From the NCBI GenBank assembly GCA_945859605.1, contig OX243815.1:35023785-35087784 (forward strand): a stretch of 64,000 nt of DNA, given 5' to 3'. Under the pieces are notes generated by a model that made no database searches, was not told the DNA's origin, and worked only from the letters and a program-made list of their open reading frames with translations. Positions within the stretch are counted from its first letter, which is position 1. Each line of letters starts with the position of its first letter. Origin of the DNA: Lumbricus rubellus (Eukaryota; Annelida; Clitellata; Crassiclitellata; Lumbricidae). Positions 31,891-44,700 of the stretch are shown in pieces. The position numbers and the translations under genes are program-made.

Positions 31891-34094
31891 GGGTGGTTTC
31901 ATCGACAATGACAACTTTTGAAGTTATTTCTTCTTTATTCTGCAATCCACCATTTGGTGAAACGACTTATAGAGACGCCATCAGATTCCAAACGTATTTA
32001 GGACTGGCGTGAACCAGTTGAAGTTTAGATGTTTGCACAGAATTATTCCGACAATTTCTTACCAAAGAATAATGAACTACTTCGCTACTTACTTTTTAGC
32101 ATAAAATTTATCTTGGTCATTAAATCAATCAGTCAATAAATCATTCAATAAATCAGAATTTATATCGCCCCTTCAAGATGTCCACTCAGAGGCGCTCCTG
32201 GTCGAAATCAAGCGAAACAACAGTCTTTGACTGTTTTTGAAACTTAAAACAGTTTGAGAGGTGCTGAATAGTCAAGTTCCAGGTTTTGGACCAACCACAG
32301 AGAAGGAATGGTTCTGCATTGTCACACTATGAGAAAGTAGCCAATGATTCACCAAAGACAGCAGAGCGCAGTGCTCGGCATCCTTTTCAAATGGAAAGTG
32401 GGAGGCAGAGCTCACACAGAGATAAGACGGTACTCACACTGCTAAGCCGATAAGCATCACCATGCAAAAGATGCAGTCCTGAATGAAATGTGCTGCGGGA
32501 AAGAAAGGGCTAAACAGTATACAACGTCAAGCAGCTACTGCAAGTTGCTTAATTGATAGTGCCGTTAAATTTTTAAGGCTTCCGAATGTGGCGCTTGCTT
32601 ATTGTCGGATAGAGAATTAGGTTGAGAGCTCTTAAATTTAGCATGTCACCACCGCATTTCTGAAATCATGATGGAAAAGGTCTTAGGTCTCTATGATACA
32701 TCCAAGTTTTCCAATATGGAGCAATCAAGTCACTTTAAAGATTTCCTACCCATAATAGATCAGGCCTACTTTGCCACATCCACAGAAGATGAGCAGATGA
32801 CGACCAGATCCCATGGAAGGATGAGGTTATTGAGTTTGCAGTGATGACTACTGATGAACTTCTTGAGCTATCTGCCATTTTTCTCGGTGACATTCCATCA
32901 CATGGAATATGTTTCCGCTATCCAGCAGCTGTGCATCAGGTGTTATAATGGTCAGAGCTATTTACACATTTAAAATGTGGATATTCTTCTCACAATATGA
33001 ACCTCGGCACGGTCTGCGGTCAGTATCAACGAAATCATGGAGTCTCGTGTCTTTCGTGTGGCGAAAAAGTCTGGAAGCATCTGAAGGAAGTGTCACTCTC
33101 TGCGACTCACACAATATTATAAGACCAAGCAGCCCTACTGGTTTCAGAGCGCAGCATAAACAGTTTCTCCCAAAATTGACCTTAATTTGCTCTTCATGAT
33201 GTCCACCGACAAGAACAGGGATGTTGCTAAGGTTGCCACAAACACATTTAGTTTTTCACTTTCACTTCTAGGACTTGTCTGAGCTGCTGGTTGGGCTTGC
33301 GCTCTTTGACAATTATTTTTAAGTGGATACGCAGAGATTCATGGCAATGGCCCTAAAGGAAAATTGCGGTTCTGTGCGATCATTAAAACGAATCTCACCA
33401 TTCCACGAACCTGTAAAAATCATGATTTCACAATATATTTCCGTCGTTAAATAACTCATGACATTCTTCAACACTTTGGAACTGTCTGATGACTTTCTAC
33501 AGTATGATCCAAGACGATATTAATGGAGCTCGAACGTAACAAAAGAGCCATGCAATTCTCCAATCCGTTAAAGGGGTTAACTGTATTGCAGAAGTAGAGT
33601 AGACACCTCAGCGCAAAAAGTGAACTCTTCACCAGCACAAAGTGCAGAACAAAGGCAGTTTTTGCTGCAGGTCGTAGGGAAACATAAGAGGCTATGCCAA
33701 GAGTCAGCAAAGATGGCAACCATCTATTTGGTAAAAATCGAATGACTGACAGATTCATTGGCAAATGATGATATTCTCGGGTATATTTTGATGTTTTCTT
33801 CTAAGTTTTGCAGTCAGTATCTTGAAACTACATAAAATTTACTCATTCAACTTTAGTCACATTATTTAGAAAATTAATTAAATTGCACACCTCAGAATTT
33901 ATGGCTGACTTGTATGCAACTATGACTAACACTGCCATGTCTTCATAAGTTTTATGAAAACCAGTAGCAAATTGTGAAAAAAAATTCAGCTCCGCGCCAG
34001 TCCTAAATATTAATATTTTCTTATAATTTTTTAAGTGTGACCTACTAGCACCTGGCATTACCAAATGGTGGGTTGGAAAACAAATTAAACCCTC
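31891..34094. mobile_element. Long repeat B (pairs with 11461-14575)
   Basis: Starts gggtggtttcatcgacaatg and ends near the ...ccaaatggtgggttgg segment plus ttaaaccctca. It matches repeat A across its length, including the minus CR1/L2 tail (ttatatcgccccttcaag at 32158) and the unassigned frames around 32650-33200, but lacks the hAT insertion. A and B are diverged, with many small indels. Confidence 0.65.
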
Positions 34095-34308
34095 AGGCTA
34101 CCAAGCTTTTTGTAACACGGACTACCAAGGGAGGGTGGTGCCTGGATTTTGAGTTTGGTTTGAGATATCATAACTTGAAATACACCAATGGATTCAGCAT
34201 TCATTTTTGCACAAAATGGCATATTTAGTTTTAAAATATATGAAAGCACCTCGAAATTATGAATTTTTTTCTGTAGGTACCCGTCAATTAAAAAAACGTA
34301 TACTTTCG

Positions 34309-35477
34309 ATGACTCGTCATAATAGCCCTGTCAAAACAGCCCCGTCAAAACAGCCCCGTCATAATCGCCCAACGACAAAATAGTCCCGTCATAATCGCCC
34401 AAGGACAAAACAGCCCAGAAAAATTCAGTTCCCGACAAAATAGCCCCGTCGAAATAGCCCCGTCAAAACAGCACGTGTAAACAGTTCCGCGAAAACAGTC
34501 CAGTCATAGACGACAAGGACAACTATTTCAGATATATAAAAACACTAATCCAGCTTCCATTTCTTAACCTTTTTATCATTCATCCACCTTCTATTTAAGA
34601 TCTATAAAACCTTCATCCAGCTTCCATTTCTGAGGCGTTTTATCTGGATCAAGTTTTTTATAGGATCTAATAATTATTTGGAATGAAGAGAACAGGTAAG
34701 GAATAGGTAAGGACAATAAGCAAATTACGTCGTGCTACGTTATTTCTGAAGTTAAGGCTATTGCTAAAGAAGAGAGGTGAGCAAAATAACGGCTCTACAA
34801 ATGGTCCACAAGATCTGAGAGCGACAAATTCCGCACTTTGATGAAGCCGCACCGTACCGCCCGAATTTATAAAGGATGACTGATCTATGAGCCGAAATAA
34901 AGTCCAACGTTAGTTATGAAACGAAGTTAGTTTACACAGCCTTTTTATGAGGCTATTTCGACGTTCCTATTTTTAGAGAAATGGAAGCTGGATGAAGGTT
35001 TTATAGATCTTAAATAGAAGCTGGATGAATAATAAAACGCTTAAGAAATGAAAGCGGGATGAAGGCATTTATATTTTAAATAGAAGCTGGATGGATGATC
35101 AAACGCCTGAAAAATCAAAGCTGGACGAAGATTTTATAGATCTAAAATATAGGCTGGACTGACCATCTTAAATAGAAGCTGGATTTATGATAAAACGCGA
35201 AGTTCGTTTACCAACGCGATCATTTCCGGAAGTCATCTTAAACTTTACAAGCATTATTTTCATCAATTCGGCTTCCATTAAAAAGACGTTAATAAAAAGA
35301 CGTTAATTTCGTCGGTCTATTTTTTCACGAAATTCCGCGACTTTGTCGATCCCGACAAAATAGCCCCGGGCTGTTCTGACGGGGCTATTTTGACGGGGCT
35401 TTTGTGTCGCTGAGCGATTTTGACGGGTCTGTTTTGTTGTTGGGCTATTTTGACCGGGCTATTATGACGGGGTGCCA
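34309..35477. mobile_element. Foldback-type element with 10-bp target duplication
   Basis: The left arm strings cgtcataatagcccc, gtcaaaacagcccc and cgacaaaatagcccc; the right arm is the reverse, ggggctattttgacgggg. The inner part has agcttccatttc and gaagctggatgaa repeats facing each other. The flanks share tatactttcg (34299-34308, 35478-35487), a length typical of Mutator-like and foldback elements. No transposase. Confidence 0.75.
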
Positions 35478-35639
35478 TATACTTTCGCATAAGCAAAATA
35501 TTAGATTCTGTGTGTTTTTAACATAATTTATTTATACAAAAATAGTCTACATATAATAAAGTCCAATGTTCAACTATAAAAACTAGTAATAAGTCTGTTT
35601 TAGTTACAATAAAAAGAAAAAACACGTAGTAATTTGTAG

Positions 35640-36015
35640 TATCTTATCTTATCTGATCTTATCTGACCATTTATAAAGCGATTCTTGCAGCAAGAGCCTT
35701 TCCGAAGCGCTCCCAGTGCGTTCAACCCCGAGAAAAAAGGCAAGTTTTTAGATGAGAGAAAGATGAGGATACACTACCAGAAAGGATGGCAGAGCGAACT
35801 GATGGGAAAAACTAATTTCATAGGGAGGGACCAATGCAGGCAAATGATCTGGATTGCGCCATGGCGGTCTTGACTCGGAGGGACAAAGAGGTCAAGCCGA
35901 TCACAGGACCTAAGAGAATGCAGCGAAGTGGCAGAAAGGGGCGAAGTATCTGGTCACACAGATACTTCAGAGCAAGACCCATTTGAGACTTGATGACCAG
36001 TAGTAGCTGCTGAAA
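35640..36015 (-). mobile_element. LINE 3' end with (ATAAGATC)n-type tail
   Basis: On the minus strand decayed RT C-terminus is readable in pieces: D-R-L-D-L-F-V-P-P-S, F-A-C-I-G-P-S-L-W-N and K-N-L-P-F-F. It ends gcgctttataaatgg followed by aagat repeats. Same general group as the CR1/L2 copies but another subfamily with a different tail. Confidence 0.65.
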
Positions 36016-36054
36016 AACGTTTACGCAGACTTATCGGTTTGCGTTGTAAAAAAA

Positions 36055-36355
36055 CCCAACATTTTCACATATTTAAATTTATTTTGAGCTCTTCCGATCA
36101 TCAAATGTCAAATTAATTAGTATCAAAATAGCCCTAAATTCCCTCTATAGAATGACATAATTTATTTCTCTTGAAAAATAAATTATGAATAAGTTATGAT
36201 AGAAAAAACATGAAAAGTTTATGAAAATAAAACACCTTTATATATATTTAAATTTATTTTGAGCACTTCCGGTTGTCAGAAGACAACTCAGTGAGCATGG
36301 AAATGTAGCCCCACATTCCCTCTACAGAATGGTATAATTTGTGTCTCTTCATGTT
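36055..36355. repeat. Two diverged direct repeats, unit about 180 bp
   Basis: atttaaatttattttgagc followed by (c/a)ttccg, attccctcta(t/c)agaatg and taatttattctctt-like words occurs at about 36067 and 36247. An old tandem duplication without visible function. Confidence 0.6.
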
Positions 36356-36584
36356 AAATGACGGATAAAATACAGCCAATAATCTAAGAGGGGTGGTATC
36401 CACCCCCCTGGAGCCTATGGTATATCGGGTATAACTTTTGAATGGTATGGTACATCATCGCACATTTGAGCTCAAAATGTGTGCCAATGAACCCTCTACA
36501 GCTACCTAAAACGTCAAAATTTTATTCCAAACGAAACACGTTTGATTTGGGAAAAACCAATATATACCCTTGAAAAAATGAGAA

Positions 36585-37465
36585 AATTCTCATGACCTCG
36601 GAAACGATTAGCGCCTGGATGTTGTCCAACTGCCTCAGGCTTAATCCTGGAAAAACACAGTTTATTTGGGTTGGAAGTTGCATGCAAGTTTCTAAAGTTG
36701 ATATGCAAAATCTGCAACATTGCTTTCCTGGCATGACTTTTTCTACCACTGTACATGATTTGGGTGTGACCTTGGACCAGGAATTGACCCTTTCTGATCA
36801 CGTGAGAAATGTATGTCGCACTTGCTTCTACCATCTTCGTCAGATTCGCTCGGTGCGTCGCTCTCTTACAACTAAAGCCGTCACTACTCTGATGCATGCA
36901 TTTATTTGCACAAGAGTTGATTATGGCAGTGCCATTTATGCGGGCTTAACTCTTTCACGCATTAACAAGTTACAATCTGTCCTTAATGCCTTAATGCTGC
37001 AGCTCCCCTGATTGGTGGCATTCCAAAGTTTGGGCATATATCAAGTTTTATACGGGAGGAACTGCACTGGTTGCCTATGCAAAAACGTATTGAGTTTAAG
37101 ATTCTAATGCTCATGCGTAATTGCCTAACAGGCTCCTATCTATCTTATGGAACTTTGTGTGCCTGTGCTATCCATTCCAGGCCGTAGATTCCTTCGCTCT
37201 GCAACGCATGGTGACCTGGTTGTTCCTATGGCTCGATCTTCCACAGTGCTGCATAGAAGTTTTGCTATGGTTGGTCCGTCTTTATGGAATAAGTTACCTA
37301 TTAGTCTCCGTAATGAACTTCTTTGTCTTTCTTTGCCTCTTTTCCGCAAGCGTTTGAAAACCATTTTCTTTGATTATGGTTTGGTGTCAGGTCGGGAGCG
37401 CCTCTGAGGAGTTCTCTTGAAGTGGCGCTATATAAATGTTCAATTACAATTACAATTACAATTAC
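36585..37465 (+). mobile_element. CR1/L2-type LINE, 5'-truncated
   Basis: Reads S-N-C-L-R-L-N-P-G-K-T-Q-F-I-W-V-G and V-H-D-L-G-V-T-L-D-Q-E-L-T-L, with frameshifts at about 37010 and 37140, then a C-terminal frame to the tail gcgcctctgaggag...ttgaagtggcgctatataaatg and (AATTAC)n at 37440-37465. Nearly identical to the minus-strand copy at 1-780, so both inserted recently. Confidence 0.88.
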
Positions 37466-37894
37466 CCTTCATATTGTGTACATTGATTATTATGCAAGAG
37501 ATCAAGTCATTCAAGTAAATATGTTACAACAAGTATTTTTTAGATTTCATTGATGGCAGTATGAATACGATCCAATTTACTACACCCAATGACGCTCATG
37601 AGCTATAGATATAGAGATTAGGGACAACAACTCAAATAGAATCATATTTATACTAAACTTTAACTCATGTAGCATTATACTGCTTGCGATAGAAATATGC
37701 AGTTTTTCACTTAATTATTCAGCACTTCTGTCAAATCCATTGCAGTATCAAACCAAGCTCCGATTTTTGTTCGACTTTGCAACAGTTCTCTTTGGTGCAG
37801 TCATATATGTGGTTCAATTTCTGATCTCTCATGTTACAATACTTCTAGTCATAATGAGATCTCTTTCATTTGTCACAAAACGCTAATGTTTTAC
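37466..37894. other. Intronic stretch, nothing recognised
   Basis: AT-rich intron sequence between a LINE tail and the repeat 17-18 exon. No feature was found. Confidence 0.5.
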
Positions 37895-38092
37895 CTTTGC
37901 TGCAGCAACTGGATTGGCGTGACTCCACAGAAGAAGAGTTGCGACATCAATATGATTGTAGTGAGTAGCAACGTGTAGAGGTGTAAGGCCATATTTGCCC
38001 TCGATATTAGGCTCTGCATTCTTCTCAAGCAAAATCTTTGCAATTCGAGTATTGCCATGCTTTGCAGCTATATGCAGAGGAGTAAATCCTTT
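37895..38092 (-). CDS. Ankyrin exon, repeats ~17-18
   Basis: 198 bp between ...attgacag and gtaaaaca on the minus strand. Repeat 17 reads K-G-F-T-P-L-H-I-A-A-K-H-G-N and ends E-P-N-I-E-G-K. Repeat 18 reads Y-G-L-T-P-L-H-V-A-T-H-Y-N and ends A-N-P-V-A-A-A-K. K-G-F-T-P-L-H-x-A-A-K followed by G-L-T-P-L-H-V-A-x-H-Y-(D/N)-N is a clear signature of these ANK repeats. The best-conserved exon here. Confidence 0.93.
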
Positions 38093-38945
38093 CTGTCAAT
38101 CACGACATCAATTTACTTTAGTTACTTTTATCACACAAGCAGCACAGTACCATTGAGCATCAACATACCGTACTTAGCACACACACATTATATATATATA
38201 TATATTTATATATTAGGGTGACCATACGTCCCGGTTTTCCGGGACATGTCCCGGTTTTTTGTGGTGCGTTCCGGTGTCCGACAACTTAAGCAAAAGAGCA
38301 AAGATGTCCCAGTTTTTGACAAGAAGGAAACTTGGATCTTGAAAACGTCAGTTTTATGTAAATCAGAGAACAAAGTGTACCGGTAATTGTAACTCCAAAA
38401 AGTCGGTACGAAAGAGAAGGTGTCAATTTATATAGAATATTATATTTCATCTTTAGCAGGCTAGTGAGTTGAGCCAATAGACTTAAAGAATTATCAAAGT
38501 ATAACGAGAAAGTTTTCGAAATAAGGGGACTACAATTTCAATGGTGGTGCCAGATCTATGTCGAATTCAACAGTTCGCGCCAGTGTCATAATGGGAGTTC
38601 GACCATTCATGACAGCACTGTAATTTCTTTTGACAACTTAAGATACTGTCATTGTAATGTGGAAATAAAAATTGGAATAATGAGGGCACATTCTTTATCC
38701 AGACCCCCCTTTCCATGCTCGGCATTGAATACCTTGGGAATCGTCCCCCGGACGCTCCTGTGCGCCCCGTAGACCTTAAATCTTCCTTTGGACTATAGAT
38801 TAATGGTTATAAGCACCAATTGAGAAATTTCTCAATTAATTATAAGAGTAGACCTACTGCACAAAGTTCATTGACGACTAGAGCAGGTTGTAGACTTCTA
38901 CACTGAAATCCATGCTCAGCATTAAATGCAACTGTTCCTATAGGG

Positions 38946-40278
38946 CAGCGGTTCTCAACCTTTTTTGGGTGGCGACCCCTTGGTAGCATCTCGAAAGTTG
39001 CGACGACCCCCAACAACGAAATTGATTGAGTAACCCTCCCTTCACTGTTTTTGTTACCATTGTTCATTTTTATGCATTTTCGTTTCACAATTCGAAAAAC
39101 TGTTTTTGGCAATTGTATGAGGTTTCCTGGCACTTTCGATTCTGAAAGTTACCTATTTGATAGTTTGAAGTTCAAGTTTCATAAGTCTATTCAGCAAGAG
39201 GAAGGGTCTGGGGGAGGGGTTGTAGGCTTAAGTGCTTGCTCCCAATCTGCGAAAGTTTTTAGATTTTCACACTGCAATGGTATCATTTTAAGCTGTCATT
39301 CTAACGAAATGGCTCGTCATTTGAGTGCTGATTGTTGTTTAAGGCTTCAAATTAAAGTAGGCTACCCCTCAAATTTTTTTTGAATTTCCAAACTGCAGTG
39401 GTAACATTTTATCTGTTATCTTAAAAACATTTCTCATGATTACATTGTGGAAAGACATGGTTTAGAATTTAGAACATTTCTCTTTCCCTTGTTTAGGCTA
39501 ACGTTTTTTAATTTTCACGATGCAACGGTAGCATTTAAGCTGTAGGCTAGGCTAAGCTTCGCAGAATTGCTCATTTTTCAATGCTGATAGTCAGGGTTTA
39601 AGATGTCAAAGTAGCGCCTACCAAATTTTTTCGATCTTTTGGATTTGCATAATGTAACTGTAAGTCTGTAACATTGCAAGCTTTATAAAGTTTCTTATGA
39701 TTTCAGTGCTCAGATACATAATTTAAGACTTTAATAAATGTCCCCGACACATTGTTTGAATTTGCAAGCGGTAATGATAACATTTAAGCTGGCATCCTAA
39801 TAAAAAAAATTAAGTGGATAAGCAGTAAATAACACTTTATAAATGTATGATGATATTTAAATATGAATATTGAAAGATATAAGCAGCTTTGTCTTCGCCA
39901 CTAATTTCGAGGGGACCATTCTCTGTCATCCCAAGTCTCCGCCCCTGTAGCCTAATGACATCACTATAATATTATAGCCTAGCTGACGGAATTGATTCTT
40001 TGAGCATACCGAATAGGCCCTATTGCTTAACCTTTAATATGAATTTTAAAAGAGGAATTTACATTTGAAATCTAAAACGGAAAATATGAAATTAGCTGTC
40101 GTAATCTACCTAATGACTCATAGTAGCAAAAATCCATTTTAAATTGTTATGGTGTAGTGTAGTAGATAGCGTTGAAATTGCTGTTACATATTTTACAAAT
40201 TTCTGAAGGGCCAGGCGACCCCTGGCAAATCGTCAGGCGACCCCCGCGGGGTCGCAACCCACAGGTTGAGAACCGCTG
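38946..40278. mobile_element. hAT-type element, 1333 bp
   Basis: Ends cagcggttctcaacctt / caggttgagaaccgctg and a perfect 8-bp target duplication ctataggg (38938-38945, 40279-40286). Its right end is the reverse complement of the left end of 19903-21057, so it is the same family in inverted orientation. Confidence 0.9.
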
Positions 40279-40332
40279 CTATAGGGCTAGGCCTATTATA
40301 GCCCAGTAATTACAAAATTATAGGCCTACAAT

Positions 40333-40945
40333 CAGTGTTATTTTAGTTCCTGAGAATAGAATAGAATAATAATTTTAATTTCGTTCCATGGAACGAAAAC
40401 TGGAATAAAAAATAATTCTGGAACGAGAATAGAATAGGAATAAAAATTTCAATATTTTTCTGGAACGAGAACCGAATAGAAATAGAAACTTTAAAAGAAA
40501 TTTTAATAGTTTTTCGGACGCAAGGCATGCAGAAATTAAATTGTGCGGCGAGAGGAATTAGCATATCTTCTAAAGACGAAACTAACCCTGACTCTAGCCA
40601 CGGTCACTTATTGGTCAGGTTAAAGAAACGAAAAGTGAAGTCGTCGTAGATAAGGAAGTTAATATGGTAACTTACTAACTTCTATGTTGCTAAAGGGAAT
40701 GCATTGTAGTTGTTATATTTTTTGGTTGTCATTTTTAGACATAATTATGAGAAGTGGAATTGGAAGTGGAACTAGAAATATAAATTTTCTGGAACTGGAA
40801 CTAAAATTATTTCTAAATAGGAAGTGGAACTAGAATAAGAACGAAATTTATTTATAAAGAAGAACTAAAACTAGAATAAAAATTACAACAATGGAATAGA
40901 ATAAGAATAGGAATAAAAATTAATGCTGGAACTAAAATAACACTG
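40333..40945. mobile_element. hAT-type element with low-complexity interior
   Basis: Ends cagtgttattttagttc / gaactaaaataacactg, perfectly inverted for 17 bp, and 8-bp target duplication cctacaat (40325-40332, 40946-40953). The interior repeats words such as gaatagaat, ggaactag and gaacgaga with many variations. No protein. Confidence 0.88.
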
Positions 40946-41129
40946 CCTACAATCCGTGTTTTCCAAAAAGCATCCGGTTTTTGATGGCCAGAAAATGGTC
41001 ACTCTATTATATATAAACTAGATCTAGCATGATGAGATTTACATGCAGTGACCAGAGGTCAGGTTCAACCGTTCAGGGCCAGTTAATTTATTACTATTGA
41101 TCTAAAAAATTAAAAAATTGTACATTATG

Positions 41130-41365
41130 AAACAGAAAAACTTAAATATGCCAATGACAGTTGTTTGCTGATATCACCATCTAATGCTGATAAAGGAGCT
41201 GAAGAGCTGGACCATGTGGAGATATGGGCAGCAACATGTGACCTTAAACTGAATCAGAATGACATTTATGAGATGCTGATTAGATGGGGAGAGTGTAGCA
41301 TAGAGCAATTGATGGTCCCGTGCATATCAGAGGTATCTACAGTAGATAAATTGACTGCCCTGGGG
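41130..41365 (+). pseudogene. LINE RT fragment (Y-A-N-D family)
   Basis: Reads K-Y-A-N-D-S-C-L-L-I-S-P-S-N-A-D, with N in place of the second catalytic residue, then L-D-H-V-E-I-W-A. It belongs to the same RT family as 58144-58640 on the other strand, recognisable by the similar K-Y-A-N-D and H-x-x-x-W-A. No RT domain follows. Confidence 0.6.
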
Positions 41366-41554
41366 TAAACAATTATGAAAATCCTCGTTTGAAGCACATA
41401 ATTTGGGTATGTAGTTAACTAGACAGTCAATGCATACATTGTGCATTATATCTGCTCATGGTCTCAAGGGTCCAAGCTGTCATGAAGTGGTTCACACCAC
41501 AGTCCTGCTATACACTAGCCAAGCATGTTTGTTCATTCTCAGGACAAAAACCGG

Positions 41555-41745
41555 CTCCTATCCATCTACAGAAGCATGGACGTCGTGTAATCGACTGCGC
41601 TTGAACACATCTAAGACAAAAGTCATTTGACTCGGCACACGGCAGAAACTTGTCAAACTTAACCTCACTGCTCTTGCATCTGAATTTCCGGGCATTGTCT
41701 GTGCAGCCACGGTTCATGACCTCGGTGTCCTGTTTGACCAAGGAC
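41555..41745 (+). mobile_element. CR1/L2-type LINE fragment
   Basis: Reads N-R-L-R-L-N-T-S-K-T-K-V-I then, past a stop, L-G-T-R-Q-K-L-V-K-L-N-L and V-H-D-L-G-V-L-F-D-Q. It ends abruptly where the RTE frame begins near 41745. Confidence 0.7.
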
Positions 41746-44700
41746 ATCATCGTGCTGGAAATAGTGATGAGACTTGCGAAGAAGGAGGAAGAACCTGGGA
41801 TAAACCTAAATGGGTGACCATTAAACAACCTTCGTTTTGCAGACGATATAGATCTGATAGCTGACACACAAGAGAAGCTACAGGATATAGCGAGTAGGGT
41901 AGATAAAAGCAGTAAGAAAATGGGACTCAAAATCAATGTGGAAAACCAAAAAAAATGGTGATTAGAAAACGTGGTGAGGAGCTACAGATAAGAATCATCA
42001 TCATCATCGTCCGTGGGTTCAACACCCGTTGGTGTCAATCGCAAGTTTCACTGTTTTTCTCCATTTACTCTTCTCCTGTGCTATTAGACTGAGTCCGTGT
42101 ATGTCCATGCCACACCAATCCCTTACATCGTCCAACCATTCTCTACTTGGTCTTCCTCTGATTCGCGTACCATCGATCATTCCGAATATGGTCTGCTTTA
42201 CTAGTCGGTTGTTGTTCATCCTGCATACATGTCCGAAGAAATTGAGCTTCCTTTCCATTATTTGCTGTATGATGTTTCTGGTGTTTTTCACTCTTTTGCG
42301 TACTTCCTTGTTCATTATCTTCTGCTGCCATCTGATGCGTAATGTCCTTCTGTAGCATCTCATCTCGAATGCTAATAGTTTGTCTTTGTCATGCTTGCGT
42401 AGCGTCCATGTTTCACATGCATATAACAGTACACTGAATATGCATGTTTTGATGATCTTTATCTTTGTCTGTATACTAATCTCTCGGCTCCTCCAGATAC
42501 TTCCGAAACCCGCCATTGCTCCTGCTGCTTTCGCTATTCTTCTCTTTATCTCCTTCCCACAGTCGTTGTCCCAAGTCAGCAGGCTTCCCAGATATACAAA
42601 TTCCTCTACGTTCTCTAGGCTCTCTCCGTCCACCTCCACCACCTTCGTACTCTCCCTCCTCCCGAATGTCATTGTCTTTGTCTTGCTGATGTTGATTCTT
42701 AGACCTGCCGCTTTCCCTTCTTTTTGCAAAGTTTCCACATTTTCCTGTGTGTTGTTAATGTCTTCTTCTATCAGGTCCACGTCATCTGCGAATATCAGGT
42801 TGTTTACTCTGGTGCCATGAATTGCGATTCCTGTTCTCTTGTTTTTGATTTTCTCCATCACTCTTTCCAAGTATGTGATGAATTCTGTCGGTGAGATGGG
42901 ATCTCCTTGCTTTGTGCCTATTGAGATGTTGAACCACTCACCAATCTCTCCGCTCACTCTGACCGCCGATTTCGTCTCTTCGCACGCATATTTAATCATC
43001 TGTGTCAGTCTTCTTCCCACTCCAAAAGATTTGAGCACCGCTTGTAGTACATCATGTCTCACCGAATCGAACGCTTTCTGGAAATCTACGAAGCAGTTGT
43101 GCACCAGCTTTCCTTTTCTTTTCGCTTTTTCAGCTATCAGTCTCAGGATCAATATCTGTTGTATTGTGTTTCGGTCTTTTCTAAATCCTGCTTGTTCCTC
43201 GGATAGGTGTTCCTCCACCTGTGATTTTAGTCGTTCTAAGAGGATCATCATTAGCACCTTGCTCATGTGGTTCATCAGCGCTATTGTTCTATAGTTGCTA
43301 CACTCTGATAGGTTTCCTTTCTTTGGGATTGCTACTATAATCGAGCGTGTCCACTCTTCTGTGATCTTTCCCTCTCTCCATGCCTGGCTGCAGATGTTGT
43401 GGATTCTTTTGATTAGTGTTTCTCCTCCTGCTTTTATGGCTTCTCCTGTGATTCGGTCCGTTCCTGGCGCCTTATAGCTTTTTAATTTGTTCACGGCCGC
43501 TTCTATCTCCGCTAGAAGAATATCATCCTCCTCATCATCCTCGGATGGGGGTGTTATCTTGTCAAGTTCTTTAATGATCTCGTCGCTGCTGTTCTCGCCT
43601 TCCTGATATAGTTCACTGCAGTATTCGGTCCATCTCTTCTTTATTTCTTCTTTATCCTGTAAGATGTTTCCGTTCTTGTCTGCTATTACCGTCCGCCTTG
43701 GTTTCCATTTTCTATTCAGTTTCTTTATTAGTTGGTACGTTTGTCTGCATCTGCCGTTCCCTGATAGTTCTTCTATAGCCCTGTGCTGTTCTTTGAGCCA
43801 GCTTTCCTTGTCTCTTCTTGCTGCTCTTCTGACCCTGTTGAATTGACTTCTGTATTCTTGGGCTCTCTCGTCTGATTCCATTCATTTCTGTTTCATTTCC
43901 CGCTTCTGCCTGGCCAATTCCCCCCTCCAGTGTGTGGTTGGTGATCCATGGTTTGTTCCGTTTTTCTCCCTTTGGTACTGTGGCCTCCATGGCTTGTTGT
44001 ATGGCTCTATTCATGTTGTTAGTTTTGATGTTCAAATCTTCCTCCTCTCCTTCCTTGTCCTGATTTTCAAGCTTTATCTCTAGTTCTCTGCAGTATGCTT
44101 CCTGTACTTCCCCGTCCCTCAGTGCCTCCATATCCAATTGTGGCTCGTATTTCTTCCGCTTTCCCTGTCTCTTTAGTCGTGCCTCAAATTTAGCCATTAC
44201 CAGGCTATGATCTGATGAGGTGTCTGCTCCCTGGTATGTCCTGCAGTTTCGTATTGCTGTCTTCCATCTCCTCTCCACCAATATTAGGTCTATCATATTT
44301 GTGTGTTTCCCATCTGGGGCCAGCCATGTCCATTTCCTGCAATCTCTTTGTTCGAACCTTGTGTTGGTGATGTATAAGTCGTGTTTTGTAGCGAACTCAA
44401 GGAGTCTCTCTCCTCTATCGTTCCTTTCTCCATATCCATATCTTCCCATGATTGTTTCCCAGCCTCTGTTGTCTTTTCCAACCTTTGCATTCCAATCACC
44501 CATAATTATCTTTATGTCTTTCTTCGGCAGTTCCTTTAGCGTTTTCTCTAGACTTTCGTAGAAATCTTCTATGCATTCTTCTGTACTATCCGCAGTAGGT
44601 GCGTATATCTGAACCACTGCGATGTTGAGCGGTGTTCCTCGAAACCTTGCTGCGATGATCCTACCGCTCACTGGGTTGTAGCCCAGCAGCGCTTCCTTGG

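Larger units (their letters stand above)
38215..41006. mobile_element. Composite element with two nested insertions
   Basis: Left end tagggtgaccatacgtcccgg; right end ...gaaaatggtcactcta, imperfectly inverted. The interior carries the hAT-type elements 38946-40278 and 40333-40945, each with its own target duplication, so the original element was roughly 0.8 kb. A similar end, agggtgaccattttctggcc, is at 45659. Superfamily not determined. Confidence 0.5.
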
